Below the pieces are notes generated by a model. It was not told the origin of the DNA. It searched no databases and saw nothing but the letters and a program-made list of their open reading frames with translations. A stretch of 64,000 nucleotides of DNA from Aestuariicoccus sp032586235. Its GTDB lineage: Bacteria; Pseudomonadota; Alphaproteobacteria; Rhodobacterales; Rhodobacteraceae. Shown here one piece after another: positions 26,322 through 34,844 of the stretch. The position numbers and the translations under genes are program-made. Each line of letters starts with the position of its first letter. Position 1 is the first letter of the stretch. The stretch is from assembly GCF_032586235.1 (NCBI RefSeq), contig NZ_JAWHTD010000016.1:1-64000 (forward strand). The letters run 5' to 3'.

Positions 26322-28139
26322 TCAGTCCTCTTCGTGCCACCAGACATCCGGCTGCCAGCCGATCCAGTCGCCATATATCGGCAGGGTTTCGGGGAATTTC
26401 AACTCTTTGGCGTGGGCGATGCGGCTGATGTTCCACTGGTAGATCGGGATCACGTAGCGCCCCGTCGTCAGCACCCGGTCGAGCGCGCGGGCGGCGGCGA
26501 TGAAATCCTCGCGGCTTTCGGAGTTGAGCAGCCGGTCGATCATCGCCTCGGCGGCGGGTGAATTCATGCCCATCCAGTTGCGCGTGCCCGGTTCGGTCAC
26601 GCCCTCGGCCCCCCAGTAGAGCCGCTGTTCGTTGCCGGGGCTCAGCGACAGACCGCGCCGGTAATAGGTCATGTCGAAATCGTAGAGGTTGGTGCGTTCC
26701 TTGTACTGGGCGGGGTCGATGGCGGTGATCGTCGGGGTGATGCCCATCCGCTCGAGCGCCTGGGCGTAGATGTCGATGATCGATTGTTCCTCGGTCGAGC
26801 CCTGGGGCAGGACGATCTCGAAGGTGAAGGGCTGGCCCTGGGCGTTCTTCATCACCCCGTCCTGCACGGTCCAGCCGGCCTCGGCCATGAGGTCGATGGC
26901 GCGGCGGATGTTGGCGCGGTTGCGGGCGCTGCCGTCACCCTGGGGCAGGGCGTAGCCGTCGAGCGCGCCGGGCAGCAGGCCGTCGGCGAAGGGTTCGAGG
27001 AAGTCGCGCACGCGGCCCGTCGCCGGGCCGTCCTGCATGCCCAGAACCGAGTTCGAGAAATACGACGTGATGCGCGGCTGTTTCGAGCCGGTCATCGTCT
27101 CGTTGATATATTCGAAGTTGAAGGCGTGCAGCATCGCGTCGCGCACCCGCCAGTCGGCAAAGACCTCGCGGCGGGTGTTCATCACGAAGCCGGTGATGCC
27201 CGAGGGGCGCTGGTGCGGGACGACGGATTTGACCACGTCACCGGACTGGATGGCGGGGAAATCGTACTGGCTGTCCCATTTCTCGACGTTGAATTCGCGG
27301 TTGGAATTCAGGATGCCGCCCTTGAAGGCCTCGAACATGGCTGTGCCGTCGCCGAAGAATTCCATGCGGATTTCATCAAGGTTGGCCTGGCCGCGCATGA
27401 AGGGCACGTCCTTGCCCCAGTAATCGGGGTTGCGTTTGAGGCTGACAAAGCGGCCAGCCTCGAATTCGTCGATCACATAGGGAGCGGTCGAGATGGGGAT
27501 CGTGTCGAGGCCCGACTCTGCAAATTCCTTGCCTTCCCATTGCGCCTTTTTCAGGATCGGGCGCATCCCGACCAGGAGCGCGAGTTCGCGGTCCTCGGTG
27601 TTGAAGATAAAGCGGACCGACTGCGGGCCGGTCTGTTCGGCGCTTTCGATCTTTTCCCAGAGGCCCAGGTAGCGCGGGTGGCCTTCGGTTCCCAGCGTCT
27701 CGTAGGACCAGATCACGTCCTCGGGCGTGACCGGGCTGCCGTCGGAAAAGGCGGCCTCGGGGCGGAGGGTGAATTCGGCCCAGTCGCGGTCCGGCCCGAC
27801 CTCGACCGATTCGGCCAGAAGGCCGTAGAGTGTGAAGGGTTCGTCCCAGCTGCGCCCCATGAGCGACTCGTAGGCCAGAAAGCGCAGCTGCCAGGGCACA
27901 GAGCCCTTGCGAATGTGCGGATTGAGGCTGTCGAAACTGCCGACCTCGCCGGTGACGATGCGCCCGCCCTTGGGCGCATCCGGGTTGGCATAGGGCAGGG
28001 ACACAAAATCCGGTGGTAGCGCCGGATCGCCGTACATAGCTATGCCATGCTGGGGTTCGGCCCAGGCCACCGCGGCGCCGAGCAGAAGGCCCAAAGCGGC
28101 GCCGTGACGCGCCGCGGTTCGGAAAAAATCTAGGCGCAT
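26322..28139 (-). CDS. yejA: YejA-type oligopeptide ABC transporter substrate-binding protein
   Basis: A periplasmic solute-binding protein of family 5. ATG 28139 gives 605 aa with a signal peptide (MRLDFFRTAARHGAALGLLL...) cleaved after AVAWA. The mature start EPQHGIAMYGDPALPPDFVSLPYANP is typical of YejA, which delivers peptides, including microcin C in E. coli, to YejBEF. Those permease and ATPase genes are not adjacent here: the gene is followed only by the entericidin-like gene. It is divergent from the small RNA and bdhA. Confidence 0.88.
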   Translation of the reverse strand: MRLDFFRTAARHGAALGLLLGAAVAWAEPQHGIAMYGDPALPPDFVSLPYANPDAPKGGRIVTGEVGSFDSLNPHIRKGSVPWQLRFLAYESLMGRSWDEPFTLYGLLAESVEVGPDRDWAEFTLRPEAAFSDGSPVTPEDVIWSYETLGTEGHPRYLGLWEKIESAEQTGPQSVRFIFNTEDRELALLVGMRPILKKAQWEGKEFAESGLDTIPISTAPYVIDEFEAGRFVSLKRNPDYWGKDVPFMRGQANLDEIRMEFFGDGTAMFEAFKGGILNSNREFNVEKWDSQYDFPAIQSGDVVKSVVPHQRPSGITGFVMNTRREVFADWRVRDAMLHAFNFEYINETMTGSKQPRITSYFSNSVLGMQDGPATGRVRDFLEPFADGLLPGALDGYALPQGDGSARNRANIRRAIDLMAEAGWTVQDGVMKNAQGQPFTFEIVLPQGSTEEQSIIDIYAQALERMGITPTITAIDPAQYKERTNLYDFDMTYYRRGLSLSPGNEQRLYWGAEGVTEPGTRNWMGMNSPAAEAMIDRLLNSESREDFIAAARALDRVLTTGRYVIPIYQWNISRIAHAKELKFPETLPIYGDWIGWQPDVWWHEED

Positions 28140-28218
28140 TTTAGAAACAATCCCCGTCTGCTCTTGTTTTCTTGGCGGCGACCCTAGCGAGGGATTCATT
28201 CCTTTTCAAACTTTTAGC

Positions 28219-28247
28219 TTGGCGTCGGGCGCATAAACGCTTATACA
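28219..28247 (+). promoter_or_regulatory. candidate sigma-70 promoter for a small RNA
   Basis: TTGGCG (28219-28224) and TATACA (28242-28247) are separated by exactly 17 bp. No coding start follows before the strong terminator at 28301-28330, which points to a non-coding transcript starting near 28254. Confidence 0.5.
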
Positions 28248-28253
28248 GAGATC

Positions 28254-28330
28254 ACTGCTCGATAGGTTTCTTGCCTGTATGAAACCTGCCTCAATAACTT
28301 AACGCCGGCTTCGTGCCGGCGTTTTTTTTT
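28254..28330 (+). ncRNA. candidate small RNA of about 77 nt
   Basis: Between the divergent yejA and bdhA genes there is a promoter-like pair, then an upstream hairpin with a perfect 7-bp stem AGGTTTC/GAAACCT (28264-28287) and a single-stranded linker (GCCTCAATAACTT). A textbook rho-independent terminator ends it: AACGCCGGC-TTCGT-GCCGGCGTT running into nine T residues (28301-28330). No ORF with a ribosome site lies inside. This layout is that of an independently transcribed trans-acting sRNA; I do not recognise the family. Confidence 0.6.
28301..28330 (+). terminator. strong rho-independent terminator
   Basis: Nine-base-pair perfect stem AACGCCGGC/GCCGGCGTT with loop TTCGT, then an unbroken T tract to 28330. 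There is no protein gene immediately upstream on this strand. Confidence 0.9.
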
Positions 28331-28436
28331 GGCCCAAAGGCATGGCCGGGATTGCATCCGAAAAGCGCGATGGCCCTTTGTTTTGCTGGTGCGGCGTGTC
28401 ATGCTGCGGTTGCGAAATAACTCAAAGGACCAGGTC

Positions 28437-29210
28437 ATGTCGCTGAAAGACAAAACCGCGATCGTTACCGGATCGAACTCGGGAATCGGGTTGGGAATCG
28501 CGCGCGCGCTCGCACGCGAAGGGGCGGATGTCGTGCTCAATTCGTTTACGGACTCGGAGGACGATCATGCTCTGGCAAGCGAGATCGCCCAGGATCACGG
28601 GGTCGTCGCGCGCTACATCCAGGCGGATATGTCCAAGGCCGAGGAGTGCCGGGGGCTTATCGAAAAGGCCGGGGCCTGCGACATCCTGGTGAACAACGCA
28701 GGGATCCAGCACGTGGCGCCCATCGACAGCTTTCCGGCCGAGAAATGGGACGCGATCATCGCGATCAACATGAATTCGGTGTTTCACACCACCGCCGCGG
28801 CGCTGCCGATGATGCGCAAGGCCGGCTGGGGGCGGGTGATCAACGTCGCCTCGGGGCACGGGCTGCGCGCGAGCCCGTTCAAATCGGCCTATGTCACCGC
28901 CAAGCACGGCGTGGTGGGCATGACCAAGGTTGTGGGTCTGGAGACCGCGAAAGAGCCGATCACCTGCAACGCCATCTGCCCGGGTTATGTGCTGACACCG
29001 CTGGTCGAAGCGCAGATCCCGGACACTGCCAAGGAATACGGGATTTCGGAGGACGAGGCGGTGGAAAAGGTGATCCTGGCCAAGCAGCCGTCGAAGGAAT
29101 TCGTCACGGTCGAGCAGTTGGCGGGCATCGCGGTGTTCCTGTGCTCGGACAGCGCGGCGCAGATCACCGGGACGTCGATTGCCGCGGACGGAGGATGGAC
29201 CGCGCAGTGA
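28437..29210 (+). CDS. bdhA: 3-hydroxybutyrate dehydrogenase-like short-chain dehydrogenase
   Basis: Interconverts 3-hydroxybutyrate and acetoacetate with NAD, part of polyhydroxybutyrate and ketone-body use. ATG 28437 follows AAAGGACC and yields 257 aa; the upstream open frame contains the sRNA terminator region and is rejected. TGSNSGIG at 11-18 binds NAD, LVNNAGIQHVAPI follows, and Ser139-Tyr152-Lys156 form the catalytic set (INVASGHG, AYVTAKHG). CPGYVLTPLVEAQIPD and the C-terminal AADGGWTAQ match bacterial BdhA. Another SDR activity cannot be excluded. Confidence 0.9.
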   Translation: MSLKDKTAIVTGSNSGIGLGIARALAREGADVVLNSFTDSEDDHALASEIAQDHGVVARYIQADMSKAEECRGLIEKAGACDILVNNAGIQHVAPIDSFPAEKWDAIIAINMNSVFHTTAAALPMMRKAGWGRVINVASGHGLRASPFKSAYVTAKHGVVGMTKVVGLETAKEPITCNAICPGYVLTPLVEAQIPDTAKEYGISEDEAVEKVILAKQPSKEFVTVEQLAGIAVFLCSDSAAQITGTSIAADGGWTAQ

Positions 29211-29220
29211 CCGATAGCGG

Positions 29221-29330
29221 AGTGGGGGCTGGTCCCCACACGCCGGGTCAAGTGAGGGCCAGCCCCCACACGCCGGGTTAAGTGGGGGCCAGCCCCAACA
29301 CCCCCGGGATATTTAAGGATCAGTGAAAGG
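29221..29330. repeat. interspersed palindromic element, copy 3, with three tandem 30-bp units
   Basis: Three adjoining 30-bp units (29221-29250, 29251-29280, 29281-29310) each begin AGTG(G/A)GGGC, carry a GGGGC/GCCCC palindrome and end near GCCGGGT or CCCGGGA. The last one continues into ATATTTAAGGATCAGTGAAAG, the tail shared with the other copies. It lies between bdhA and the patatin gene. Confidence 0.85.
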
Positions 29331-29370
29331 GCGGGCCCCGTGCCTGCGAAGTTTGAGGGGTGACGAGGAT

Positions 29371-30402
29371 ATGAAGCGGATCAATCTGGCCTTGCAGGGC
29401 GGCGGCGCGCATGGGGCATTCACCTGGGGGGTGCTCGACCGGCTGCTGGAGGAAGACGAGATCGAGATCGCCGGGATCTCGGGCGCCTCTGCGGGCGCGC
29501 TCAACGGGGCGGCGGTCAAGGCGGGGCTGCTCAAGGGCGGCAATGCCGGCGCGCGGGAAAACCTCGACTGGGTCTGGGCGCAGATCGGCGCCATCGACGA
29601 CATGCGCCTGCCCGAGTGGCTGAACGCCTGGCTGCCGCGGCCCGAGCTGGTCAGCCGGGCGGTGGAATATTCCCTGCCCTATGCGGTGGGCGACAGCCTG
29701 GGGCGGGCGGTGTCGCCCTATTCCTGGGGCCCGTTCTACAGCAATCCGCTGGCGCGGATCGTGGCGCGGTTCGATTTCACCCGGGTCTGCGCGGCCGAGG
29801 GGCCTGCGTTCTTTGTGGGCGCCACAAATGTGCGCGACGGCAAGGTGCGGATTTTCCAGGGCGACCGGATCACGCCCGAGGCGATCATGGCCTCGGCCTG
29901 TCTGCCGACGCTCTTTCAGGCTGTTGAGCTGGAGGACCCCGAGACCGGCGTGACCGAGGCGTTCTGGGACGGCGGCTATACCGGCAACCCGGCGCTCTTT
30001 CCGCTTTTCGAGCCCGATCTGCCCGACGACATCGTGATCGTGAACATCAATCCGCTGAGGCGCGAGGCGCTGCCGGTGACGCCGCCCGAGATCCAGAACC
30101 GGATCAACGAGATCAGCTTCAACTCCTCGCTGCTGCGTGAACTCAGGGCCATCGACTTCGTTCAGCGGCTGCTGGAGGACGGATCGCTGCAGCCGGGCAC
30201 GATGAGACATCTGCGCATTCACATGATCGCGGACGATGCGCTGATGAACGCGCTGTCGGTTGCGACCAAGCTTGTGCCCGTGCCGACGGTCATCGCGCAG
30301 CTCAAAGAGGCCGGACGGCGCGCGGCGGGGGCGTTCCTGGACCAGTCGCGCGACGATCTCTGCGTGCGCCAGACGGCGGATCTGCGCGCGATGTTCGGCT
30401 GA
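29371..30402 (+). CDS. patatin-like phospholipase
   Basis: Start ATG 29371 follows GACGAGGAT and gives 343 aa; an earlier in-frame GTG at 29323 adds 16 residues of no family character. The oxyanion-hole motif GGGAHG is at 10-15, the nucleophile Ser40 lies in GASAG (38-42), and the catalytic Asp200 in WDGGYTGNP, so the Ser-Asp dyad is complete. The enzyme probably hydrolyses acyl esters of lipids. No signal peptide. Convergent with the small gene at 30409-30633. Confidence 0.92.
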   Translation: MKRINLALQGGGAHGAFTWGVLDRLLEEDEIEIAGISGASAGALNGAAVKAGLLKGGNAGARENLDWVWAQIGAIDDMRLPEWLNAWLPRPELVSRAVEYSLPYAVGDSLGRAVSPYSWGPFYSNPLARIVARFDFTRVCAAEGPAFFVGATNVRDGKVRIFQGDRITPEAIMASACLPTLFQAVELEDPETGVTEAFWDGGYTGNPALFPLFEPDLPDDIVIVNINPLRREALPVTPPEIQNRINEISFNSSLLRELRAIDFVQRLLEDGSLQPGTMRHLRIHMIADDALMNALSVATKLVPVPTVIAQLKEAGRRAAGAFLDQSRDDLCVRQTADLRAMFG

Positions 30403-30408
30403 GGCGGG

Positions 30409-30633
30409 TCAGCCGGGCAATTGGTCGATAGAGAAGACAAAGTCTTCGATTCCGCCCCGGGTTTCCTCGATCGCCGCGGCGATCTGATCCAGCCGGTCGT
30501 CGATGGGGGCCGTGTTGTAATGCCGGGAAATTTCCTGGAATGTCAGGCTGATCTCTTCAGTCGCGTCTTGCGCGTCGCCGCTGTAACCGGCCAGGAAAGT
30601 GTCTGGATTGAAGATGAATGTATCGGCGGGCAT
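30409..30633 (-). CDS. small acidic protein of unknown function
   Basis: A 74-aa product, MPADTFIFNPDTFLAGYSGD at its start, with 15 or so acidic residues and no membrane segment. AAGGAG lies 7 nt ahead of the ATG, an excellent ribosome site, so I accept it as a real gene despite its size. It follows the DUF502 gene on the same strand (39-bp gap) and its stop is 6 bp from that of the convergent patatin gene. I do not recognise the family. Confidence 0.7.
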   Translation of the reverse strand: MPADTFIFNPDTFLAGYSGDAQDATEEISLTFQEISRHYNTAPIDDRLDQIAAAIEETRGGIEDFVFSIDQLPG

Positions 30634-30672
30634 GAAATTCTCCTTCTTTGAATGTCAGGAGAATACCACGGA

Positions 30673-31368
30673 TCAGGCGGATTTGCGCGCCATAAGCTCG
30701 ACCGCGGCCTTGGCCTTGTCGCCGTTGGGGTAGACCAGCCCGGCCGAGATCACCAGCTTGGCGGCGTCCTCGATGGTCATGTCGAGCTCGATCACGTCCT
30801 CCTTGGGGAAGAACAGAAGAAAGCCCGAGGTCGGGTTCGGTGTCGTGGGCACAAAGACCGACACCATGCCGCCCATGGTGGTCGCCTTGTCCGCCACCTC
30901 GCCCCGGGTGTCGGTCGAGATGAAGGCGATGGCCCAGATCCCCTTGCGCGGATATTCGATCAGGCAGGCCTTTTCGAAGCTGCGTTCGGATTGGGCAAAG
31001 ACGGTCTCTGCGATCTGTTTGATGCCGGAATAGATCGAGCGGACGACCGGCGTGCGTTCGACCAGCCCTTCGCCGAAGCGAATGAGCGACCGGCCGATCA
31101 GACCTTTGGCGATCCAGCCCACGACGATCGTGAAAACCAGAAAAAAGATCACGCCCACGCCGCGCAGGTTTATGCCGATGTATTGCTCGGGGTTGAAGCG
31201 CGAGGGCACCAGCGGCAGCACAAATCCGTCGACCCAGCCGACCAGGGTCCAGATCAGCCAGATGGTCAGGCCCACGGGCGCGATGACGACGATCCCGGTC
31301 AGGAAACTCGCGCGCAATCCGGCGAGGATGCCGCGGCGGCGGGGCTCGGGGTCGAATGGGGTGGTCAT
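30673..31368 (-). CDS. DUF502 family inner-membrane protein
   Basis: The 231-aa protein has two N-terminal transmembrane helices (about 18-45 and 70-92), then the DUF502 signature ERTPVVRSIYSGIKQIAETVF and VSVFVPTTPNPTSGFLLFFP. The family is widespread, of unknown function, with a cytosolic or periplasmic soluble domain after the helices. The small acidic gene downstream may be cotranscribed. Confidence 0.9.
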   Translation of the reverse strand: MTTPFDPEPRRRGILAGLRASFLTGIVVIAPVGLTIWLIWTLVGWVDGFVLPLVPSRFNPEQYIGINLRGVGVIFFLVFTIVVGWIAKGLIGRSLIRFGEGLVERTPVVRSIYSGIKQIAETVFAQSERSFEKACLIEYPRKGIWAIAFISTDTRGEVADKATTMGGMVSVFVPTTPNPTSGFLLFFPKEDVIELDMTIEDAAKLVISAGLVYPNGDKAKAAVELMARKSA

Positions 31369-31437
31369 GGCATGTCCGAAGATGGGCGTTGACGTGAACC
31401 TAGGGGCTCTGCGGCGTCACTACAATGGCCCTGGCGG

Positions 31438-32364
31438 TCAGCCCGGCGATTGCGCGCGCAAGGCGCACAATTCGCGGGCGATTTCGGCCCCCAGACGGGC
31501 ATTGTTGAGAACCAGCGCGATATTGGCGTCGAGCGAGCGGCCGTTGGTCAGCTCGTAGATGCGTTGCAGCAGGTAGGGCGTCAGCGCCTTGCCGGTGATG
31601 CCGTGGGTGTCGGCGTCGCTTGTGGCCTGGGCGATGACCGGGGCGAGCGTGTCGCGCGGGATCTCGGCGGCCTCGGGGATCGGGTTGGCGATCAACTGCC
31701 CGCCGGGCAGATCCAGCGCGCCGCGCATCAGGTGCGCGCGAGCGATGGCGGCGGGGTCGTCCATCCGCAAGGGGCTGCGCAGCCCGCTCTGGCGCGACCA
31801 GAAGGCGGGCAGCATGTCCTGGCCATAGGTGATGACCGGCACGCCGAGGGTCTCGAGCACTTCGAGCGTCTTGGGCAGATCGAGGATGGCCTTGGCCCCC
31901 GCGGCCACCACGGTGACGGCGGTCTGGGCCATTTCCTGCAGATCGGCGGAAATGTCGAACGAGCTCTCCGCGCCCCGGTGCACGCCGCCGATGCCGCCGG
32001 TCGCAAAGACGCCGATCCCGGCACGTTGGGCGGCGATCATCGTGGCGGCGACGGTGGTCGCGCCAGTGCGCCCCTCGGCCATGCAGACGGCCATGTCGGC
32101 GCGGCTGAGCTTGGCCACACCCTTGGCCTGGGCCAGCGCGGTCAGCTGCGCATCGTCGAGCCCGACGCAGAGCGCGCCATCGAGCACCGCAATGGTGGCC
32201 GGTTCGGCGCCAGCCTCGCGCACGGTCGTCTCGACCTTGCGCGCCACCTCGAGGTTATGCGGCCAGGGCATCCCATGGGTGATGATCGTCGATTCGAGCG
32301 CCACGACGGGGCGGTTTTCGGCGATGGCGGTGGCGACGGGGGCGGACAGGTGAAGCTGGGTCAA
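31438..32364 (-). CDS. psuG: pseudouridine-5'-phosphate glycosidase
   Basis: Splits pseudouridine 5'-phosphate, released by RNA breakdown, into uracil and ribose 5-phosphate by cleaving the C-C glycosidic bond. The 308-aa product has family motifs VVALESTIITHGMPWPHN, KLSRADMAV, GIGVFATGGIGGVHRGAE and PVITYGQDMLPAFWSR, each intact. Its ATG overlaps the psuK stop by 4 bp (ATGA), so kinase and glycosidase are translated together. Confidence 0.96.
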   Translation of the reverse strand: MTQLHLSAPVATAIAENRPVVALESTIITHGMPWPHNLEVARKVETTVREAGAEPATIAVLDGALCVGLDDAQLTALAQAKGVAKLSRADMAVCMAEGRTGATTVAATMIAAQRAGIGVFATGGIGGVHRGAESSFDISADLQEMAQTAVTVVAAGAKAILDLPKTLEVLETLGVPVITYGQDMLPAFWSRQSGLRSPLRMDDPAAIARAHLMRGALDLPGGQLIANPIPEAAEIPRDTLAPVIAQATSDADTHGITGKALTPYLLQRIYELTNGRSLDANIALVLNNARLGAEIARELCALRAQSPG

Positions 32365-33254
32365 AACGCGGTTTCTCCGGAGACATAGGCGGCGGCGGTG
32401 GAAATGGCGCGCATGAGCGCGGTCTGGCGGTCGGCCCCGGCCAGTTCGGACGCGATATGGGCCGCCATGAAGGTGTCGCCCGCGCCGGTCACGCGGGTGA
32501 CCAGCACCTCGGGCGGGCGCTGCAGGACCAGCCCGGCGGGGGTGGCGTCGCAGCTTTCCTCGCCGCCGTTGGTCACGATGGCCCGCGCGGCACCTCGGGC
32601 GACCAGCCTTTGCGCGGCCTCGGCGGCACTGGCAAAGGTCGTCTGGCAGAGCAACCCGGCCTCTTCGAGGTTGACGTAAAGCACGCCGCGCCCGGCGCGG
32701 ATGAAGGGCAGCAGGCGTTCGGCCTTGCCGGGGCTTGCGGGTGCGATGCGCAGATCGGCGGCGGTAAACGCCGGGTGATGCGCGATGTCCTCAAGCAGCG
32801 CCTCGGTCAGGTTGCCGTCCAGCGCCACGGGGCCGGGGTAGGGCGCGTCGGCACTGCCAAGCGCCCCGCCGGTTAGGGGGCCCAGGATCTTATCGCCCGC
32901 CGCCTCGAGCGAATGGGCATCGGCGATGGCCGCGATCAGCCCGTTCGCCCCTTCGACGGCCATGTAACGGTCGGTCGGCAGATCGTCCGAGAGGTAGACA
33001 TGCTCGGTGATCAGCCCCAGCTTGCCGCAGGCGGCGATCAGCTCGGCCCCTTCGGCGTCGCGCCCCACGGCGCTGAGCAGCGCGGGGCGCAGGTCGAACC
33101 GTGCGAGCGTCATGGCGATATTGAGCGCAACGCCGCCGGGCAGGCGGGTGATGCGACCGGGCACATCGCTGCCCGCGCGCATGTGGCTCGCCGAGCGGCC
33201 GATCACATCCCAGAGGACCGATCCGATGCACAGAATGTCAGGTGTTGCGCTCAT
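32361..33254 (-). CDS. psuK: pseudouridine kinase (PfkB family)
   Basis: Phosphorylates pseudouridine before PsuG cleavage. ATG 33254 (297 aa, MSATPDILCIGSVLWDVIG) is preferred over a start 12 codons earlier. PfkB landmarks are the N-terminal GRITRLPGGVALNIAMTLAR and the C-terminal GAGDTFMAAHIAS, with the catalytic Asp in GAGD. Coupling to psuG fixes the substrate more firmly than sequence alone. Divergent from the HupE/UreJ gene. Confidence 0.93.
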   Translation of the reverse strand: MSATPDILCIGSVLWDVIGRSASHMRAGSDVPGRITRLPGGVALNIAMTLARFDLRPALLSAVGRDAEGAELIAACGKLGLITEHVYLSDDLPTDRYMAVEGANGLIAAIADAHSLEAAGDKILGPLTGGALGSADAPYPGPVALDGNLTEALLEDIAHHPAFTAADLRIAPASPGKAERLLPFIRAGRGVLYVNLEEAGLLCQTTFASAAEAAQRLVARGAARAIVTNGGEESCDATPAGLVLQRPPEVLVTRVTGAGDTFMAAHIASELAGADRQTALMRAISTAAAYVSGETAF

Positions 33255-33369
33255 GCACGTCCTTTTGGCGCGACCGCCCGGGCGGCGCAAGTGCGCTTTG
33301 GCGGGCCGGAGCGCTTGAACTCTCTGTCGATTACGCCATTTTGCGCCCGGAATGTAGGTGAGGGCAAAG

Positions 33370-34674
33370 ATGCGACGGTTTCTGACGATTTTGCTGGTGT
33401 GGCTATTCGGTGCGACGCTGGCCGCCGCACATGAGGTCCAGCCGGCGATTGCCGATCTGGAAACTGAAAACGGTCAACTGACCCTTTTCATCGCGCTGAA
33501 TGCCGAGCCGATCGTCGCGGGCGTCGACCTTGAAGGCGTCGAGGACACCAACGACACCGACAGATCCGACGAGGTCGACCGCCTGCGCGCGCTGGAACCT
33601 GACGCGCTGGAGGCCGCGCTTCGCGATGCGCTGCCGCAGATCGCCGAGGCGCTGAATGTCCGCACACCGGATGCGCCCGTGACGCTCGAGGCGACAGAGA
33701 TCACCGTCGCGCCCATCGGCAATGTCGATCTGCCGCGCGAGACCGGCATTCTTTGGCAAGGCGCGCTGCCTGCGGGCGCAGACCAGCTATTTGTCGACTG
33801 GCCGGCGGAATACGGCACGCTGATCCTGCGCCAGCAGGGGGTCGAGGAGCCCTACACCGGCTATTTGACCGGCGGCGAGGGATCGGGCCCGATCCAGATC
33901 GAAGGCGGCGACGCGCAGAGCGGCTGGCAGGCGTTCTTCGGCTATATCCCGGTGGGCTTCGATCACATCCTGCCGCTGGGGCTGGATCATATCCTGTTTG
34001 TGCTGGGGCTTTTCTTTCTGTCCACCCACCTGCGGCCGCTGCTCTGGCAGGTGTCGGCGTTTACACTGGCGCATACGGTGACGTTGGCGCTGGGGGCGCT
34101 GGGGATGGTCAACATCCCGGGCAGCATCGTCGAGCCGCTGATCGCGGCCTCGATCACCTTCGTGGCGGTCGAAAACATCCTGTCCCGGGGGCTGAGCCGC
34201 GCCCGCCCCGTGGTGGTCTTTGTCTTCGGCCTGCTGCACGGGCTGGGCTTTGCCAGCGTGCTGGGCGAGTTCGGCCTGCCGCAACAGGCCTTCGTGCCAG
34301 CCCTGATCGGCTTCAATGTCGGCGTCGAGCTGGGCCAGCTGACGGTGATCGCGCTGGCCGCGCTGCTGGTCTGGCTGGCGGTGGCGGTGGATCGGGGCGA
34401 TGCGGACAGCGAAAAGGCCCGCGTCGTCTATGCCGTGCTGGCGGTGGTGTTCGTGGCGCTGGGGCTGGCGCTGAACGGCGACGGGTTCACGGCAGTCATG
34501 GGCTCTTCGGCGCCGGTCTTCCTGTGGCCGCTGGCGGCGCTGGCGGGGCTGTGTTTTCTGTCGGCCACCTTCGTCGACCGGCTGGACGCCTACCGCAATT
34601 TCGTCGCGATCCCGGCGTCGGCCGCGATCGGGCTCGTGGGGGCGTGGTGGTTCGTCGAACGGGTCTTCCTGTAA
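33370..34674 (+). CDS. HupE/UreJ-like membrane protein with long N-terminal periplasmic domain
   Basis: I start at ATG 33370 after GTGAGGGCAAAG (434 aa). A signal peptide (MRRFLTILLVWLFGATLAAA) leads to a periplasmic region of about 170 residues with no known motif, then seven or so helices. The HupE/UreJ core FDHILPLGLDHILFVLGLF, with His pairs that may bind nickel, and VVVFVFGLLHGLGFASVLGEFG are clear. Family members can import or export nickel or cobalt next to urease or hydrogenase genes, but neither is nearby, so the metal role is only suggested. Length is double that of short HupE proteins. Confidence 0.85.
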   Translation: MRRFLTILLVWLFGATLAAAHEVQPAIADLETENGQLTLFIALNAEPIVAGVDLEGVEDTNDTDRSDEVDRLRALEPDALEAALRDALPQIAEALNVRTPDAPVTLEATEITVAPIGNVDLPRETGILWQGALPAGADQLFVDWPAEYGTLILRQQGVEEPYTGYLTGGEGSGPIQIEGGDAQSGWQAFFGYIPVGFDHILPLGLDHILFVLGLFFLSTHLRPLLWQVSAFTLAHTVTLALGALGMVNIPGSIVEPLIAASITFVAVENILSRGLSRARPVVVFVFGLLHGLGFASVLGEFGLPQQAFVPALIGFNVGVELGQLTVIALAALLVWLAVAVDRGDADSEKARVVYAVLAVVFVALGLALNGDGFTAVMGSSAPVFLWPLAALAGLCFLSATFVDRLDAYRNFVAIPASAAIGLVGAWWFVERVFL

Positions 34675-34689
34675 CGCGCGCCTTGGCCC

Positions 34690-34718
34690 TTGCGCCCGTC
34701 GCCCCGGCGGTCTATACG
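34690..34718 (+). promoter_or_regulatory. rpsB: candidate promoter of rpsB-tsf
   Basis: TTGCGC (34690-34695) and TATACG (34713-34718) are 17 bp apart, placing the transcript start near 34725 and leaving a leader of about 120 nt. Confidence 0.55.
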
Positions 34719-34784
34719 CGCGCCACTTAATCCCACAGGCGGGGTCGGGCCTTTGGGGGAGACATCCCCGAATGTCCACCGGTT

Positions 34785-34805
34785 GTCCCGGACGTGATCC
34801 GGGAC
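34785..34805 (+). promoter_or_regulatory. leader hairpin upstream of rpsB
   Basis: A perfect 8-bp stem GTCCCGGA-CGTGA-TCCGGGAC within the rpsB leader, 40 bp before the start codon. There is no T tract, so it is not a terminator; it could take part in S2 autoregulation or be a dispersed repeat. Confidence 0.45.
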
Positions 34806-34844
34806 CTCACCCCCGCCGAGGCGTAAACCGGAAAGGAAACGACC

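Noticed and set aside
29221..29310. 30-bp tandem repeats as a mini CRISPR
   Set aside because: Units abut with no spacers between them and match palindromes found elsewhere singly.
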